From Bacteroidales bacterium (GTDB lineage: Bacteria; Bacteroidota; Bacteroidia; Bacteroidales; Salinivirgaceae): 64,000 nucleotides of DNA. Positions 8,289 through 17,906 of this stretch are shown here, piece by piece. How positions within the stretch are numbered: the first letter of the stretch is position 1; the number at the start of each line of letters is the position of its first letter. The notes beneath the pieces are model-generated. The model had not been told where the DNA came from and did no database searches. It worked only from the letters and a program-made list of their open reading frames with translations. Location of the stretch: positions 1 to 64,000 of the forward strand of contig JAAYQU010000037.1 in NCBI GenBank assembly GCA_012519055.1. Reading direction: 5' to 3'. The translations under genes and the position numbers were made by a program.

Positions 8289-10412
8289 CTATTTTGTTAT
8301 AATTAAAATTGCTGTGCTACTGAATCCCAATATTTTCAGCTGTTTTTGCATCTGCTTAGCTGAGTTTAAATCTTCAAACGGATAAATATAACGATAAATT
8401 CCATTGCGATCTATTATCGTACAAATATTTTGAACTTCTGGCAGTATAGAAATATCTATTGGTTGAGCCGAAGCCCAAATTTGAACGTAAAAGATCTGAT
8501 TTTCAGTTTGATTTGTTGGTATTTGACCCTCTTTTATGGGCTTTATTCTTTCTCTATATTCGTCATAAACAGCAATATAAGCCCGCTTAAAATTACCATT
8601 CGATAATTTTGACATCACGATTGCCGCCTCCCAATAATTTTCAAATATTCCAAGACAATAACGTGGATTCCTTCCTGAATTATCAATCCAAACATTTGTG
8701 TAACCTAATATGTTTATTTTATGATATCGCAATGCGTTAACATCTTCAAAATTATCAGATAAGACAATTGTGTATTTTTGATTCTCGGCACTGTTTCTAA
8801 AATATTTTGCATCTGAAATATCAATAACAGAATATTCAGGATAAATGCGCACAGATGAAGATATTGTAAAAATTCTATTTTCCGGAAAAATATCCAAGTT
8901 ACTATTAATTGCATTTACACTATTTGAAAAATTAGCAGTCTCTTTAATAGAAATATTTTTGTCAGATATTCCATTGTCAACCAGCAACTTTCCAATATAA
9001 TTCCATCGCTCAATAGCAATTTTCGATTTGCTGTTTTTTACCGCCTTGCTCCTACTGATTGAATAATTCCCTTCCGATATTTTTGTTGTCTGTAGCCATG
9101 TTTGCAATTCGCTAAGTTGCATATTATCAATGATACCTACATTCTGATTAAAAAAAACGTCGAAGGAATTATCTGTTTTGTTGTTAAAACTTGCAGCGAA
9201 ATCAACAATATAAAGAGGGTAATTATATTTTGGCGGGATTTTTATATCACGTGTGATAGTTCTAATCTCGTTGCCAGAAATGGTAACGTAAGAGTTTTTA
9301 TCGCTGTTGTTATCTATTTCAAAAACTTTGGAAATGCCATCTATAACTGTTGTTTCTACTAAAATCCCAAGCGAATCTAAAACTGAAACTTGTATATTTT
9401 CACTCTGATTTTCAGACTTACAAGCTACTATCCCTTTGACTTCAGGATAAAAATCACTCTTGTTTTTTGCCGACCGAGATATATTCAACTTACTAGATGT
9501 TTTAAATTCAACTTTAACGTCAATAACTTCATTCTGTTGCAATGTGGCATCTATATCTCTCCTTGTGATAATTCCCATTTTTCCATCATCAAATGTAAAA
9601 AGGCGAACGTCACTTTTTTCTGTATTTATGTTTGAGCCAATGTTTAAGGCTTTATTCCAATTGCCAGCAAATGAACTGGTTGAGTAATAAATATCAAAAC
9701 CTCCAAAGCCTCCTTCCCTATCACTTGAAAATAGTAAAACCGAGTCGTTTTGAGTAAATTGTGGATAAATTTCATTGTAAGTTGTGTTTATCTCAAGCGA
9801 TATACTCTTGATTGATAACGAGTTTTGATTATCCTGCAAGATTACATAAAACAAATCGTAACCTCCCACACTACCCACACGCCGACTCGAAAAAACAACA
9901 GTTTCTCCTTTCATGTCAATAGTTGCCGAGTGAATTGGGAATCCACCATTAGAAAAACCCTTTATAAGTGTGGGTTTAGAGTTGCGCGATTTATTGGTTT
10001 TTAAGGTATAGAGTGATGTTCTTGTTTTTTCATCTGTAAACAAAATTATTGAGCCTGTCTGACTTGAACCCACAATAACTAATTTCTCTTTTTTATAGAT
10101 ATAAGGCGTGCGAAACTCAGGCAATCCCCAAACAGAATCGACAAATGCCGAAACAAATGGAATATTTAACTTAATAGGGAACTCTGTGTCAATACCTTTA
10201 TGTGTTACGGTTTGCTGAAAAAGTATTGTTTTATCGTTTGCCAGAACTATCGGAAAATCAGCATTTTGAAAAGCTGAAACATCGCTAAAAATAGAATCCT
10301 GACTAATTTGATTTGACAAAACAGCTTCATAGTAAATGCTGATTTTTGAATTGCAAAAAAACGTTTGCACTACTGTCAAAAACAAATAAGTAAAAGCTAG
10401 TTGTTTAAACAT
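8289..10412 (-). CDS. Exported PD40 (WD40-like) beta-propeller protein
   Basis: A 707-residue secreted or envelope protein. The ATG at 10412 gives a signal peptide MFKQLAFTYLFLTVVQTFF. PD40/WD40-like repeats follow, with hallmark sequences FSSRRVGSVGGYDLFYV and FSSDREGGFGGFDIYYS (about residues 180-270). The last 160 residues contain two similar stretches, IFENYWEAAIVMSKL and PFEDLNSAKQMQKQL, which look like SPOR-type or related envelope-binding repeats. PD40 proteins in Bacteroidota are often linked to OmpA-like or gliding/secretion machinery, but none of those genes is adjacent. A TTG at 10436 is rejected as start because it overlaps the putative -7 promoter element. Confidence 0.75.
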   Translation of the reverse strand: MFKQLAFTYLFLTVVQTFFCNSKISIYYEAVLSNQISQDSIFSDVSAFQNADFPIVLANDKTILFQQTVTHKGIDTEFPIKLNIPFVSAFVDSVWGLPEFRTPYIYKKEKLVIVGSSQTGSIILFTDEKTRTSLYTLKTNKSRNSKPTLIKGFSNGGFPIHSATIDMKGETVVFSSRRVGSVGGYDLFYVILQDNQNSLSIKSISLEINTTYNEIYPQFTQNDSVLLFSSDREGGFGGFDIYYSTSSFAGNWNKALNIGSNINTEKSDVRLFTFDDGKMGIITRRDIDATLQQNEVIDVKVEFKTSSKLNISRSAKNKSDFYPEVKGIVACKSENQSENIQVSVLDSLGILVETTVIDGISKVFEIDNNSDKNSYVTISGNEIRTITRDIKIPPKYNYPLYIVDFAASFNNKTDNSFDVFFNQNVGIIDNMQLSELQTWLQTTKISEGNYSISRSKAVKNSKSKIAIERWNYIGKLLVDNGISDKNISIKETANFSNSVNAINSNLDIFPENRIFTISSSVRIYPEYSVIDISDAKYFRNSAENQKYTIVLSDNFEDVNALRYHKINILGYTNVWIDNSGRNPRYCLGIFENYWEAAIVMSKLSNGNFKRAYIAVYDEYRERIKPIKEGQIPTNQTENQIFYVQIWASAQPIDISILPEVQNICTIIDRNGIYRYIYPFEDLNSAKQMQKQLKILGFSSTAILIITK

Positions 10413-10433
10413 AATAAACTGATGAAGTAGTGG

Positions 10434-10441
10434 CAAATTTA
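10434..10441 (-). promoter_or_regulatory. Putative -7 promoter element of the PD40/GNAT unit
   Basis: TAAATTTG on the minus strand matches TAnnTTTG and lies about 22 bases before the ATG at 10412. I see no convincing -33 element, so support is partial. Confidence 0.4.
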
Positions 10442-10514
10442 CTCTTTTTAAGTATAGAAAAGTTTTCTATTGCCTAAAATCAGTATTTGGAATTAATTCA
10501 ACAATGGTTTTTAT

Positions 10515-10522
10515 TATCTTTG
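10515..10522 (+). promoter_or_regulatory. Putative -7 promoter element of the M23 peptidase gene
   Basis: TATCTTTG is an exact TAnnTTTG match about 40 bases before the ATG at 10563. A TTTG occurs at 10486-10489 but its spacing (25 bases) is longer than usual. Confidence 0.45.
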
Positions 10523-10562
10523 TTGCTCTAATTAACGCTGTTTTGATAAAAATCTAATTATT

Positions 10563-12290
10563 ATGTTTTTTAAACTATTGGCAATTTGCCTTTTATCACT
10601 TTTAATTACTGTAAACAGCGTAACATCCCAGCCGTATTTTTCAAACCCTTTAGATATTAATCAAACCTTATCGGGCAGTTTTGGCGAACTTCGCTCTTCC
10701 AACTTCCACTCCGGCATTGATATAAAAACCAATGGTGTAACAGGTCATAATATTTACGCAATTGCTGACGGATTTGTAAGTCGCATAAATATTTCCCCTT
10801 TTGGATATGGGAAAGCAATTTATATTGACCACCCTAACGGTTACACATCTGTTTACGCACATTTAGACGGCTTTGTGTTGCAAATTTCGGACTACATTGA
10901 AAGAGAACAGTATGAAAAACAGTCGTTTGCTGTCAATCTGTTTTTAGAGCCAAATGTAATGCCCGTTAAAAAAGGAGACATTATTGGGTTTTCTGGAAAT
11001 AGCGGTACAAGTATGGGACCGCACTTACACTTTGAAATACGCGATACAAGAACACAGAAGGCATTAGATCCACTCAAATTTAATTTCAATATAGTTGATA
11101 ATATTCCACCAAGATTTTACAATCTATATCTATATCCATTTGGGGAAAACAGCCATGTCGACGGTGAAACTCAACGCATTAGAAAACACATTGTTAGAAA
11201 AGGTAATACATTTCAACTTGCCAATAACGATACCATAAAAGCCTTAAATCGAATAGGATTTGCGGCACACGTTAACGATAGGGTAAATAACAGTAATAAT
11301 ATTTGTGGCATTGTTAATCTTATTGTAGAAGTAGATGACATTAAAACGTTTGAGTTAAACATATCTGAAATATCATTTAACGAAGTACGATACGTGCAGT
11401 CGCATATCGACTACGAATTATACCAAAAACAAAAACGTTTAGTACACAAATGTTTTATTGAACCTGGCAATAAGTTTTCCAATTACACCAAAATCAACGG
11501 AAACGGGTATATGCAAGTTGGGCCTACTGACACATTGGATGTCAAGATTACAGCATACGATAGCAATAAAAATCGTTCAACAATAAAGTTTGTAGTTTGC
11601 GGCTCAAAACAAGTTACTGGAAAAGTTCACGAACAAACATATATTCAAAAGTTTGTTCCAAACAGTTCTAACATATTTGAAGATAGTATATTAAAAATAA
11701 TTACTCCTGCTAATGCTCTTTACGATACCGTTTTGTTTAACTATTCTGTTTTGCCTAAAAAATCTAATACAGCAACGTCTGTATATCGAATAGGAAATCC
11801 TAATACTCCTTTGCATAGACCCATTGAAATTGCACTAAAAAACTTATCAATACCGGTAGAGTTATCAGACAAAGTTGTTTTAGTAGATTGTTCTACAGAA
11901 AAAATCACTTCGATTGATGCCAAACCTACTGTGAATGACAATGAAATTATTGGAAAAACCAGAGTGTTTACTGATATATCAATAGCTTACGACACAATTG
12001 CACCAACTATTACTCCTCTCAACATCAAAAACAATGAAAATATTACCTCAAAAAAGTCAATAAAATTAAAAATTATTGATAACTTGAGCGGCATAAAAAG
12101 GTACGACGGTTTTATTGACAACCAATGGGTTATGTTTGATTATGACGCTAAAAACGATTTATTAGAATACACCTTTGATTCTAGATTCCCCAGCGGTATA
12201 GAGCACGTCTTAAGAATTACAGTTTCTGATAATGTGGGAAACATATCAGAACGAGAAATTAAGTTTATAAAAGAGATGCAAAATGACTAA
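10563..12290 (+). CDS. Exported M23-family peptidoglycan endopeptidase
   Basis: A 575-residue zinc metallopeptidase expected to cut peptidoglycan cross-bridges in the periplasm. Residues 1-22 are a signal peptide (MFFKLLAICLLSLLITVNSV). The LytM domain lies at about 30-175, with zinc ligands His49 and Asp53 in NFHSGIDI and the HxH motif GPHLHFEI near 152-157; GYTSVYAHL is also conserved. The remaining 400 residues look like beta-rich domains of unknown role, much longer than a minimal LytM enzyme. It overlaps anmK by 8 bases, linking wall cleavage to wall recycling. Confidence 0.9.
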   Translation: MFFKLLAICLLSLLITVNSVTSQPYFSNPLDINQTLSGSFGELRSSNFHSGIDIKTNGVTGHNIYAIADGFVSRINISPFGYGKAIYIDHPNGYTSVYAHLDGFVLQISDYIEREQYEKQSFAVNLFLEPNVMPVKKGDIIGFSGNSGTSMGPHLHFEIRDTRTQKALDPLKFNFNIVDNIPPRFYNLYLYPFGENSHVDGETQRIRKHIVRKGNTFQLANNDTIKALNRIGFAAHVNDRVNNSNNICGIVNLIVEVDDIKTFELNISEISFNEVRYVQSHIDYELYQKQKRLVHKCFIEPGNKFSNYTKINGNGYMQVGPTDTLDVKITAYDSNKNRSTIKFVVCGSKQVTGKVHEQTYIQKFVPNSSNIFEDSILKIITPANALYDTVLFNYSVLPKKSNTATSVYRIGNPNTPLHRPIEIALKNLSIPVELSDKVVLVDCSTEKITSIDAKPTVNDNEIIGKTRVFTDISIAYDTIAPTITPLNIKNNENITSKKSIKLKIIDNLSGIKRYDGFIDNQWVMFDYDAKNDLLEYTFDSRFPSGIEHVLRITVSDNVGNISEREIKFIKEMQND

Positions 12291-13356
12291 AAAGAAAACC
12301 TATTGTATAGGAGTAATGTCGGGGACATCACTCGATGGCTTAGATATCGCTTTATGCAGCTTCTGGGAAGAAGACAATAAGCCAAAATTTGAAATCATTG
12401 AAGCAGAAACCGTTAACTATTCAAACGATTGGTATTTTAAGCTCTTATATATGCATTATTTTTATGCGTACCAATTTTCATTGCTAAATAACCAATACGG
12501 ACAATTTATTGGCAAACAAGTAAACTCTTTTATCGAAAAACACCGTATAAATAAGAAAGATATCGCTTTCATTGCCTCACATGGTCACACTGTTTTTCAT
12601 ACTCCAGACAAAAACATAACAGTACAAGTTGGTGACGGCTCGGCGATTTATGCCGAAACTGGTATTAAAACTATTTACGATTTTCGACGATTAGACATTT
12701 ATCGGGGAGGTCAAGGTGCACCATTAGTCCCAATTGGCGATCATTTACTTTTTTCCAATTATGAATTATGCCTAAACTTGGGTGGCTTTGCTAATATTTC
12801 ATATGCAAGCGACAATGGCAGAATTGCTTACGATATTGTTCCTGTAAACATCGTTCTTAACGGTATCGCTCAAAGTGTTGGATTAAAATATGATGCAGAA
12901 GGCGAAAAAGCCTCACGTGGCCACACAAATGAAGAGTTATTAGAAAGATTAAATTTATTAGAATATTACACCAAAAAACCTCCTAAATCTTTGGGACGCG
13001 AATGGGTAGAACAGAATATTAATCCATTAATTGAAGTAAACGATATCAATGTAAAAGATATGTTGCGAACATATGTCGAACATATTTGTATCCAGATTAA
13101 CAATGCTGTTTCGAAATTTCCAAAAGGAAAAATACTCGTTACCGGAGGGGGAACTTACAACACATTCTTAATAAATCGGTTACAAGAATTATGTAAACAT
13201 GAATTAGTTATACCTGAAAAAAATATAATTGAATATAAAGAGGCCCTAATTTTTGCATTTTTAGGATATTTAAAAACCACGAGCCGTGTTAACACATTAG
13301 CAAGTGTAACTGGTGCAATCTGCGATTCTATTTCAGGCATCGTTATTGAAGAATAA
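12283..13356 (+). CDS. anmK: Anhydro-N-acetylmuramic acid kinase
   Basis: Cytoplasmic kinase of peptidoglycan recycling: it hydrolyses the 1,6-anhydro ring and phosphorylates anhydro-MurNAc to MurNAc-6-phosphate. The N-terminal ATP-binding signature GVMSGTSLDGLDIALC is at residues 9-24; other family segments are IASHGHTVFH, GGQGAPLVPIGD, LNLGGFANISY and VTGGGTYN. The 357-residue length is normal. Its ATG lies inside the last codons of the upstream M23 peptidase gene, so translation is probably coupled. Confidence 0.93.
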   Translation: MTKKKTYCIGVMSGTSLDGLDIALCSFWEEDNKPKFEIIEAETVNYSNDWYFKLLYMHYFYAYQFSLLNNQYGQFIGKQVNSFIEKHRINKKDIAFIASHGHTVFHTPDKNITVQVGDGSAIYAETGIKTIYDFRRLDIYRGGQGAPLVPIGDHLLFSNYELCLNLGGFANISYASDNGRIAYDIVPVNIVLNGIAQSVGLKYDAEGEKASRGHTNEELLERLNLLEYYTKKPPKSLGREWVEQNINPLIEVNDINVKDMLRTYVEHICIQINNAVSKFPKGKILVTGGGTYNTFLINRLQELCKHELVIPEKNIIEYKEALIFAFLGYLKTTSRVNTLASVTGAICDSISGIVIEE

Positions 13357-13381
13357 TAAAACTGTACCCAAAAGTTAAATA

Positions 13382-14170
13382 ATGCAGCTACAATGTTTTC
13401 AGATTGACGCTTTTACAAACAATTTGTTCGGTGGCAATCCTGCTTGTGTTGTTCCTCTCAACGAATGGCTGTCTGACGAGATTTTACTTAAAATAGCAAA
13501 AGAAAATGCAGTTGCAGAGACTGCTTTTTTTGTCGACAAAGGAGAGAAAATCCATTTAAGATGGTTTACTCCCGATATTGAAATGGATTTATGTGGTCAT
13601 GCAACATTAGCGACAGCTCACTGTTTGAAAACAATTATAGGGTACAAAAAAGAGAGTATCGTTTTTGAAACTCTGAGCAGAGACTTGACTGTTAATGTAG
13701 AAGGAGATATATACAAATTAAATTTCCCTGCAAGAGTGCCACAGCCAGAAAATTTGCCAAAAACTATTAAACAATCACTCAATATTCAACCCGAAGAGGT
13801 GTTAAAATCACGTGACTATCTGCTCGTATATAAGAGTGAAAGCGATGTTAAAAACATAAAAATCGACAAACAGATTTTTAACCAAATAAACATTGATCCG
13901 GGCGGCGTTATTGTTACTGCTAAAGGTGATAATTGCGATTTTGTTTCAAGATTTTTTACACCACAAGCCTCTATTTTAGAAGACCCTGTAACAGGCTCTG
14001 CTCACTGCTCGCTAATTCCTTTTTGGGCAAAAAGACTTAACAAGAACATACTTTCTGCCACACAAATTTCCGAACGAAAAGGCGAACTATTTTGCGAAAA
14101 CAGAGGAGAGAGGGTAATTATCGGAGGTAGGGCAAAAACGTATTTAAAAGGTACTATCTATATAGATTGA
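13382..14170 (+). CDS. PhzF-family isomerase/epimerase-like protein
   Basis: A 262-residue PhzF-like protein with the two-lobed diaminopimelate-epimerase fold. The family start QIDAFTNNLFGGNPACVVPL is at residues 7-26; the conserved Glu in NAVAETAFFV (about residue 46) corresponds to the catalytic acid of PhzF, and DLCGHATLATAH plus EDPVTGSAHCSL are the usual glycine-rich loops. PhzF itself isomerises a phenazine precursor, but most homologues have unknown substrates and no phenazine genes are nearby. It lies 25 bases behind anmK and may be in the same transcript. Confidence 0.88.
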   Translation: MQLQCFQIDAFTNNLFGGNPACVVPLNEWLSDEILLKIAKENAVAETAFFVDKGEKIHLRWFTPDIEMDLCGHATLATAHCLKTIIGYKKESIVFETLSRDLTVNVEGDIYKLNFPARVPQPENLPKTIKQSLNIQPEEVLKSRDYLLVYKSESDVKNIKIDKQIFNQINIDPGGVIVTAKGDNCDFVSRFFTPQASILEDPVTGSAHCSLIPFWAKRLNKNILSATQISERKGELFCENRGERVIIGGRAKTYLKGTIYID

Positions 14171-14214
14171 AAAAGATTGAACACTGAATAACAATTGATT
14201 AAAACTATAAGTAA

Positions 14215-15357
14215 ATGGAAATTTTCAATATATACAACCCTGTTAATGTTCATTTTGGAAAAGACGTCCTCAATGATTTTGAACAAACTGTTGCTCAATA
14301 CGGTAAAACTGTTCTGCTAATTTATGGAGGCACTTCAACTACAAAACACGGTTATGTCGATTTAATAAAAAACAAATTAATCAATCATAAAATTGAAGTT
14401 TTTGAATACAGCGGTGTTAAACCAAACCCGACAGTTGAACAAGTTGCCGAGGCTCAACAAATTGCAATAGAAAAATCGGTTGAATGCATTGTGGCACTTG
14501 GCGGAGGAAGCGTAATAGATGCTGCTAAAATAGTATCAATTTGTGTTCCCGAAAAGTTAAACCCTTGGTTAGTAATGACTCGTAAGCAAAAGGCAACCAA
14601 AGCATTACCTTTAATTACTGTATTAACATTAGCTGCTACTGGAAGCGAAATGAATAATTCTGCAGTAATTCAAAGTCAAAATGCAGGTAAAAAAATAGGA
14701 TTAACTGACCCTTTAATTTATCCTAAACACTCGTTTCTAAATCCTGAGTTTACCACCACAGTACCGGTCGAACAAACCGCCTACGGAGTTGTTGATACAA
14801 TTGCTCACGCTATAGAGGCGTGGTTTGGAACGGGAATGCCAAATCTTACTAAAAAGTTTGTATCCTCGATTATCACAGAAACCATGCACTATGGACCTCT
14901 AGCTATAGCTGACCCTAAAAATTACGAATACAGATTTAACCTTATGTTAGTTGCAACCTGCGCTCTTAACGGAATTACCGAAATTTGCTGCAGTTATGGA
15001 GATTGGGGTGTGCACAGTATAGGGCATGAGCTTAGTTTTCAGTTTGATATTGCCCACGGTGCAAGTTTAAGTATAGTTTTGCCAGCTTGGTTAAGACATC
15101 ATGCCAAACATCTCGACAAAGAGATATCTCAACTCGGAACATACCTTTTCAATCAACCAGACACAATGAAAACCATTGAGTTATTAGAAAAATTCTTTTC
15201 TTCAATTGGTAGTCCTACATCACTCCCATGGAGAAACATAACGAAAGAACACAAACAACAAATTATCGATGGTCTGAATAAAAACCGTGCCGGAGGGTAT
15301 GTTCACAAACTAACCGATGATGATAGAGCATCAATAGTTAATTTAATGTTTAAATAA
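14215..15357 (+). CDS. Iron-containing alcohol dehydrogenase (butanol dehydrogenase-like)
   Basis: A 380-residue group III alcohol dehydrogenase reducing an aldehyde to an alcohol with NAD(P)H. The dinucleotide-binding segment LGGGSVIDAAK is at 95-105. Metal ligands typical of the family are Asp194, His198 (VVDTIAHAIEAW), His267 (GVHSIGHELS) and His281 (DIAHGASLSIVLP). Overall it is closest to the NADPH-dependent YqhD/BdhA group with broad aldehyde range. It follows the phzF-like gene by 44 bases. A fermentative role is inferred; no acyl-CoA-reducing aldehyde dehydrogenase gene is adjacent. Confidence 0.9.
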   Translation: MEIFNIYNPVNVHFGKDVLNDFEQTVAQYGKTVLLIYGGTSTTKHGYVDLIKNKLINHKIEVFEYSGVKPNPTVEQVAEAQQIAIEKSVECIVALGGGSVIDAAKIVSICVPEKLNPWLVMTRKQKATKALPLITVLTLAATGSEMNNSAVIQSQNAGKKIGLTDPLIYPKHSFLNPEFTTTVPVEQTAYGVVDTIAHAIEAWFGTGMPNLTKKFVSSIITETMHYGPLAIADPKNYEYRFNLMLVATCALNGITEICCSYGDWGVHSIGHELSFQFDIAHGASLSIVLPAWLRHHAKHLDKEISQLGTYLFNQPDTMKTIELLEKFFSSIGSPTSLPWRNITKEHKQQIIDGLNKNRAGGYVHKLTDDDRASIVNLMFK

Positions 15358-15483
15358 TTATAACTGCCAAAACCTACTTACCGAATTAATATTTCACTAA
15401 AAAACAGCAACTTAGATGACAAAGTAGCATAAAAGTAAAACAAGCACGGTATTTGCATGCTATATTTTACATATCTTGAATTA

Positions 15484-16272
15484 ATGAAAATACAGAGAGA
15501 AAACTTATACGAAAAATTGCGTTTGATTTTATCTGAAGGAGATCAAAGGGTTAATATTTTGCAGGAATCTGTTGATGTCCTACAGCAGATGTCGTATTAT
15601 AAATTAACAAGAAAGGCGAAGAAAAACATTAAGCAAGATGTTGATTATCTGTCAGATGTGGCGCAACTTTACGATCCTGAGGTGGATTTATCAAGAAAGA
15701 AACTGCTTTTATGTACTCTTGCTTCTATAGATGATCCCAAATACTTCAGGGCTATCGAAACATTTAAAGAAAATGCACCAGAAGAGTTGAAAGATTGGAC
15801 AACTTTAGCTCTTCAAGAGAGTAAAATGTTGTTAGAGTCATCGCTATTAGATACTAAACAGCTGTATATCAGTACAGGACTTGGAGGCAAAGGCGAATCT
15901 TTGCGATTTTTTGCTGCTATTATAAACAAAACTGGCACTCCTTTCGATAGTGCGCAACGCGAAATCATCGAGAAAGAGTTTGACTTTCAGTTCAGACAGC
16001 AAAATGGCGAAATTGAAGAGATTGAGTTCAATGATAAGTATGCTCAAATAATGTGTCTTTTACCTTTAGAACTCAACGTCGGAGATGTCGTAAAAGGAGC
16101 TGTCAAAGAGTGCAATACATACGGCGGATTTATTGAAGATAACTTTTTGCTTACAAACGTTAAAAAGTTAAATACAGAGGAAATCAATCAATTACTTGAA
16201 AATCCGAAAATGGACGATGAAGAAGATGATGACGAGCTGTATATGGATGACTTTGATTTGGAAGAAGAATAG
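15484..16272 (+). CDS. Conserved hypothetical protein with acidic tail
   Basis: A 262-residue cytoplasmic protein I do not recognise by name. The first two thirds are mostly helical and charged, with no membrane segment. The middle has STGLGGKGESLRFFAAIINKTG, followed by an alpha/beta-looking region, and the last 20 residues are almost all Asp/Glu (MDDEEDDDELYMDDFDLEEE). It looks like a conserved Bacteroidota protein rather than a random frame, since codon use is uniform and no other frame competes. An ATG at 15457 would add nine hydrophobic residues (MLYFTYLEL); I prefer 15484 because a TATTTGC promoter-like stretch lies at 15450-15456. Confidence 0.65.
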   Translation: MKIQRENLYEKLRLILSEGDQRVNILQESVDVLQQMSYYKLTRKAKKNIKQDVDYLSDVAQLYDPEVDLSRKKLLLCTLASIDDPKYFRAIETFKENAPEELKDWTTLALQESKMLLESSLLDTKQLYISTGLGGKGESLRFFAAIINKTGTPFDSAQREIIEKEFDFQFRQQNGEIEEIEFNDKYAQIMCLLPLELNVGDVVKGAVKECNTYGGFIEDNFLLTNVKKLNTEEINQLLENPKMDDEEDDDELYMDDFDLEEE

Positions 16273-16490
16273 GCAATTTGCAATTAGCAATGTGCAATGA
16301 ACAATTGAGTTAAATGCATTGCATTGAGCGTAGCCGAAGTGTTAAAAGTTTGTAAAGCGGTGCACTGAGCGCAGCATTTCGGTAAGCTCAATAACCACCG
16401 AAGTGTTGAAAGTAGTTGGAACACAGAACACACAGATTAGACAGATAATCACAGATTTAATGTTGGTGAGACTGCTGTAGTCGCACAAAT
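16273..16490. repeat. Intergenic repeat-derived sequence
   Basis: This non-coding stretch begins with ATTG-type low-complexity repeats (caattagcaatgtgcaatg) similar to the flanks of the REP-like elements elsewhere in the window. It then has two related segments, ttgagcgtagccgaagtgtt and gagcgcagcatttcgg with accgaagtgttgaaag, that look like degenerate copies of one unit. No open frame or RNA gene is evident up to the S41 peptidase stop at 16547. Confidence 0.5.
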
Positions 16491-16546
16491 CTTAATGATT
16501 CAATGTTGGCAATTAACTAACAGCCAGTTGCTTTCAGCTTTTATTT

Positions 16547-17803
16547 TTATTTTGACAACAAATCTAAGGTATATTCAAGCACTGTGTCTTTTCCCTCTAA
16601 ATAATCTTCGGCAGACTGACGGACTAAATGGTGAGGTTCTATACCAACTCCCTCCATCGGAAAGCCCTGTGGAGATATTTGCATTTTTTTGCGCGTAGGT
16701 ATTCTGAAAACGATGCCGTGCGAGGTTTGAAATTCACGCGGTCTATTTCCTGTATCTCCGCCTGTGGGTTCGCCAATTACAGTTACGTTTCCACTCTCTT
16801 TCAAGTCTATAACAAAATTTTCAGCAGCAGAAAATGTTGCATTCCCTATTAATAAATAAACTTTTCCTTTGAAAGATTCTACAACAGGCTCTAATTGTTG
16901 ACCAGAGACACAAGCCGTTTGAGGTTTGGCGATAAAATATTTTGCAATTTTTTCACTCGTACCACTGTTCCCACCACCATTTTCACGCACATCAATTATT
17001 ATATGTGAAGCATTACTCAAACTTGGATAGACTTGTTGGAATTGTGGAAAAATACGATTTCCGCCCATAGTTATAATCTTAAGATAAGCAACACTGTCAT
17101 TCAACATTTTTCCAATAACATATAGTGTGTCTATGTCTGATTTCAAGTCTTTATACAATGGAATAGTAACCTCTGATTCACCCTCTGCATTCCGAATTTT
17201 AAAGGTACGAACCGTATCCGTATAGCTGGTAAAAATGTGATATGTTAATTTTGTAAGTCGGTGTTCTAGAGTTGATGACCCTGCAAAAAGTTTTTCTGCA
17301 TCCAGCCACTCACCAATAGGAATGTTATTAATGGCTACTATCTCATCTTTAGGCTTAATTATTGTTGGATTTAACTCCTTATTTATCACGCCGTCCACAA
17401 AAACGCGATTATCTATAATCGTTGCCCAATAATTACCTTTGTAGCAATAAAAATTTACAGATGTATGCCCATTTTGTAATTCAGCAAAAAACTGAGCTAA
17501 TAAATTGGTGTATTCAATTGAACTTTGGGTATTTTCCACCTGTTTAGCATATTTCTCAGCGAGTTTATCAAAATCTATTCGCTGAATAACAAAAGAGTTT
17601 GTTCCTTTCAGTATTTTACAAACTTCTTCAAAATCACTCACTCGCTCACTTTCCGAAAGAATAAGTTCATTCATATACACCCAAGGATATGACTTTTGTT
17701 GATATGCAATTTTCAAATAAACAAATAAGCCCACTAAAGATATCACGAGCACACCTATTACGATAAAAAACCACTTGAGAATTTTCTTTATTGCTTTTTT
17801 CAT
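16547..17803 (-). CDS. Membrane-anchored S41 (C-terminal processing) peptidase
   Basis: A 418-residue S41-family serine protease. The ATG at 17803 gives a short basic start and one membrane segment (KKILKWFFIVIGVLVISLVGLF), placing the rest outside the cytoplasm. A central PDZ-like stretch (PKDEIVAINNIPIGEW) is followed by the peptidase core: IIIDVRENGGGNSG and the nucleophile serine in GNATFSAAENF, with GEPTGGDTGNRP after it. Substrates are unknown; this type occurs as stand-alone exported proteases in Bacteroidota. An upstream TTG/ATG extension (to 17887) would add 28 residues in front of the anchor and is less likely. Confidence 0.88.
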   Translation of the reverse strand: MKKAIKKILKWFFIVIGVLVISLVGLFVYLKIAYQQKSYPWVYMNELILSESERVSDFEEVCKILKGTNSFVIQRIDFDKLAEKYAKQVENTQSSIEYTNLLAQFFAELQNGHTSVNFYCYKGNYWATIIDNRVFVDGVINKELNPTIIKPKDEIVAINNIPIGEWLDAEKLFAGSSTLEHRLTKLTYHIFTSYTDTVRTFKIRNAEGESEVTIPLYKDLKSDIDTLYVIGKMLNDSVAYLKIITMGGNRIFPQFQQVYPSLSNASHIIIDVRENGGGNSGTSEKIAKYFIAKPQTACVSGQQLEPVVESFKGKVYLLIGNATFSAAENFVIDLKESGNVTVIGEPTGGDTGNRPREFQTSHGIVFRIPTRKKMQISPQGFPMEGVGIEPHHLVRQSAEDYLEGKDTVLEYTLDLLSK

Positions 17804-17906
17804 TGTTGTTATTGTTTTTTTACACTTATATAATCCAAAACAGATACTGTCCAATAAACTTGTAAAGACTAACCAAACTAAATACAATAAAAAGAAGTAG
17901 GTAGAT

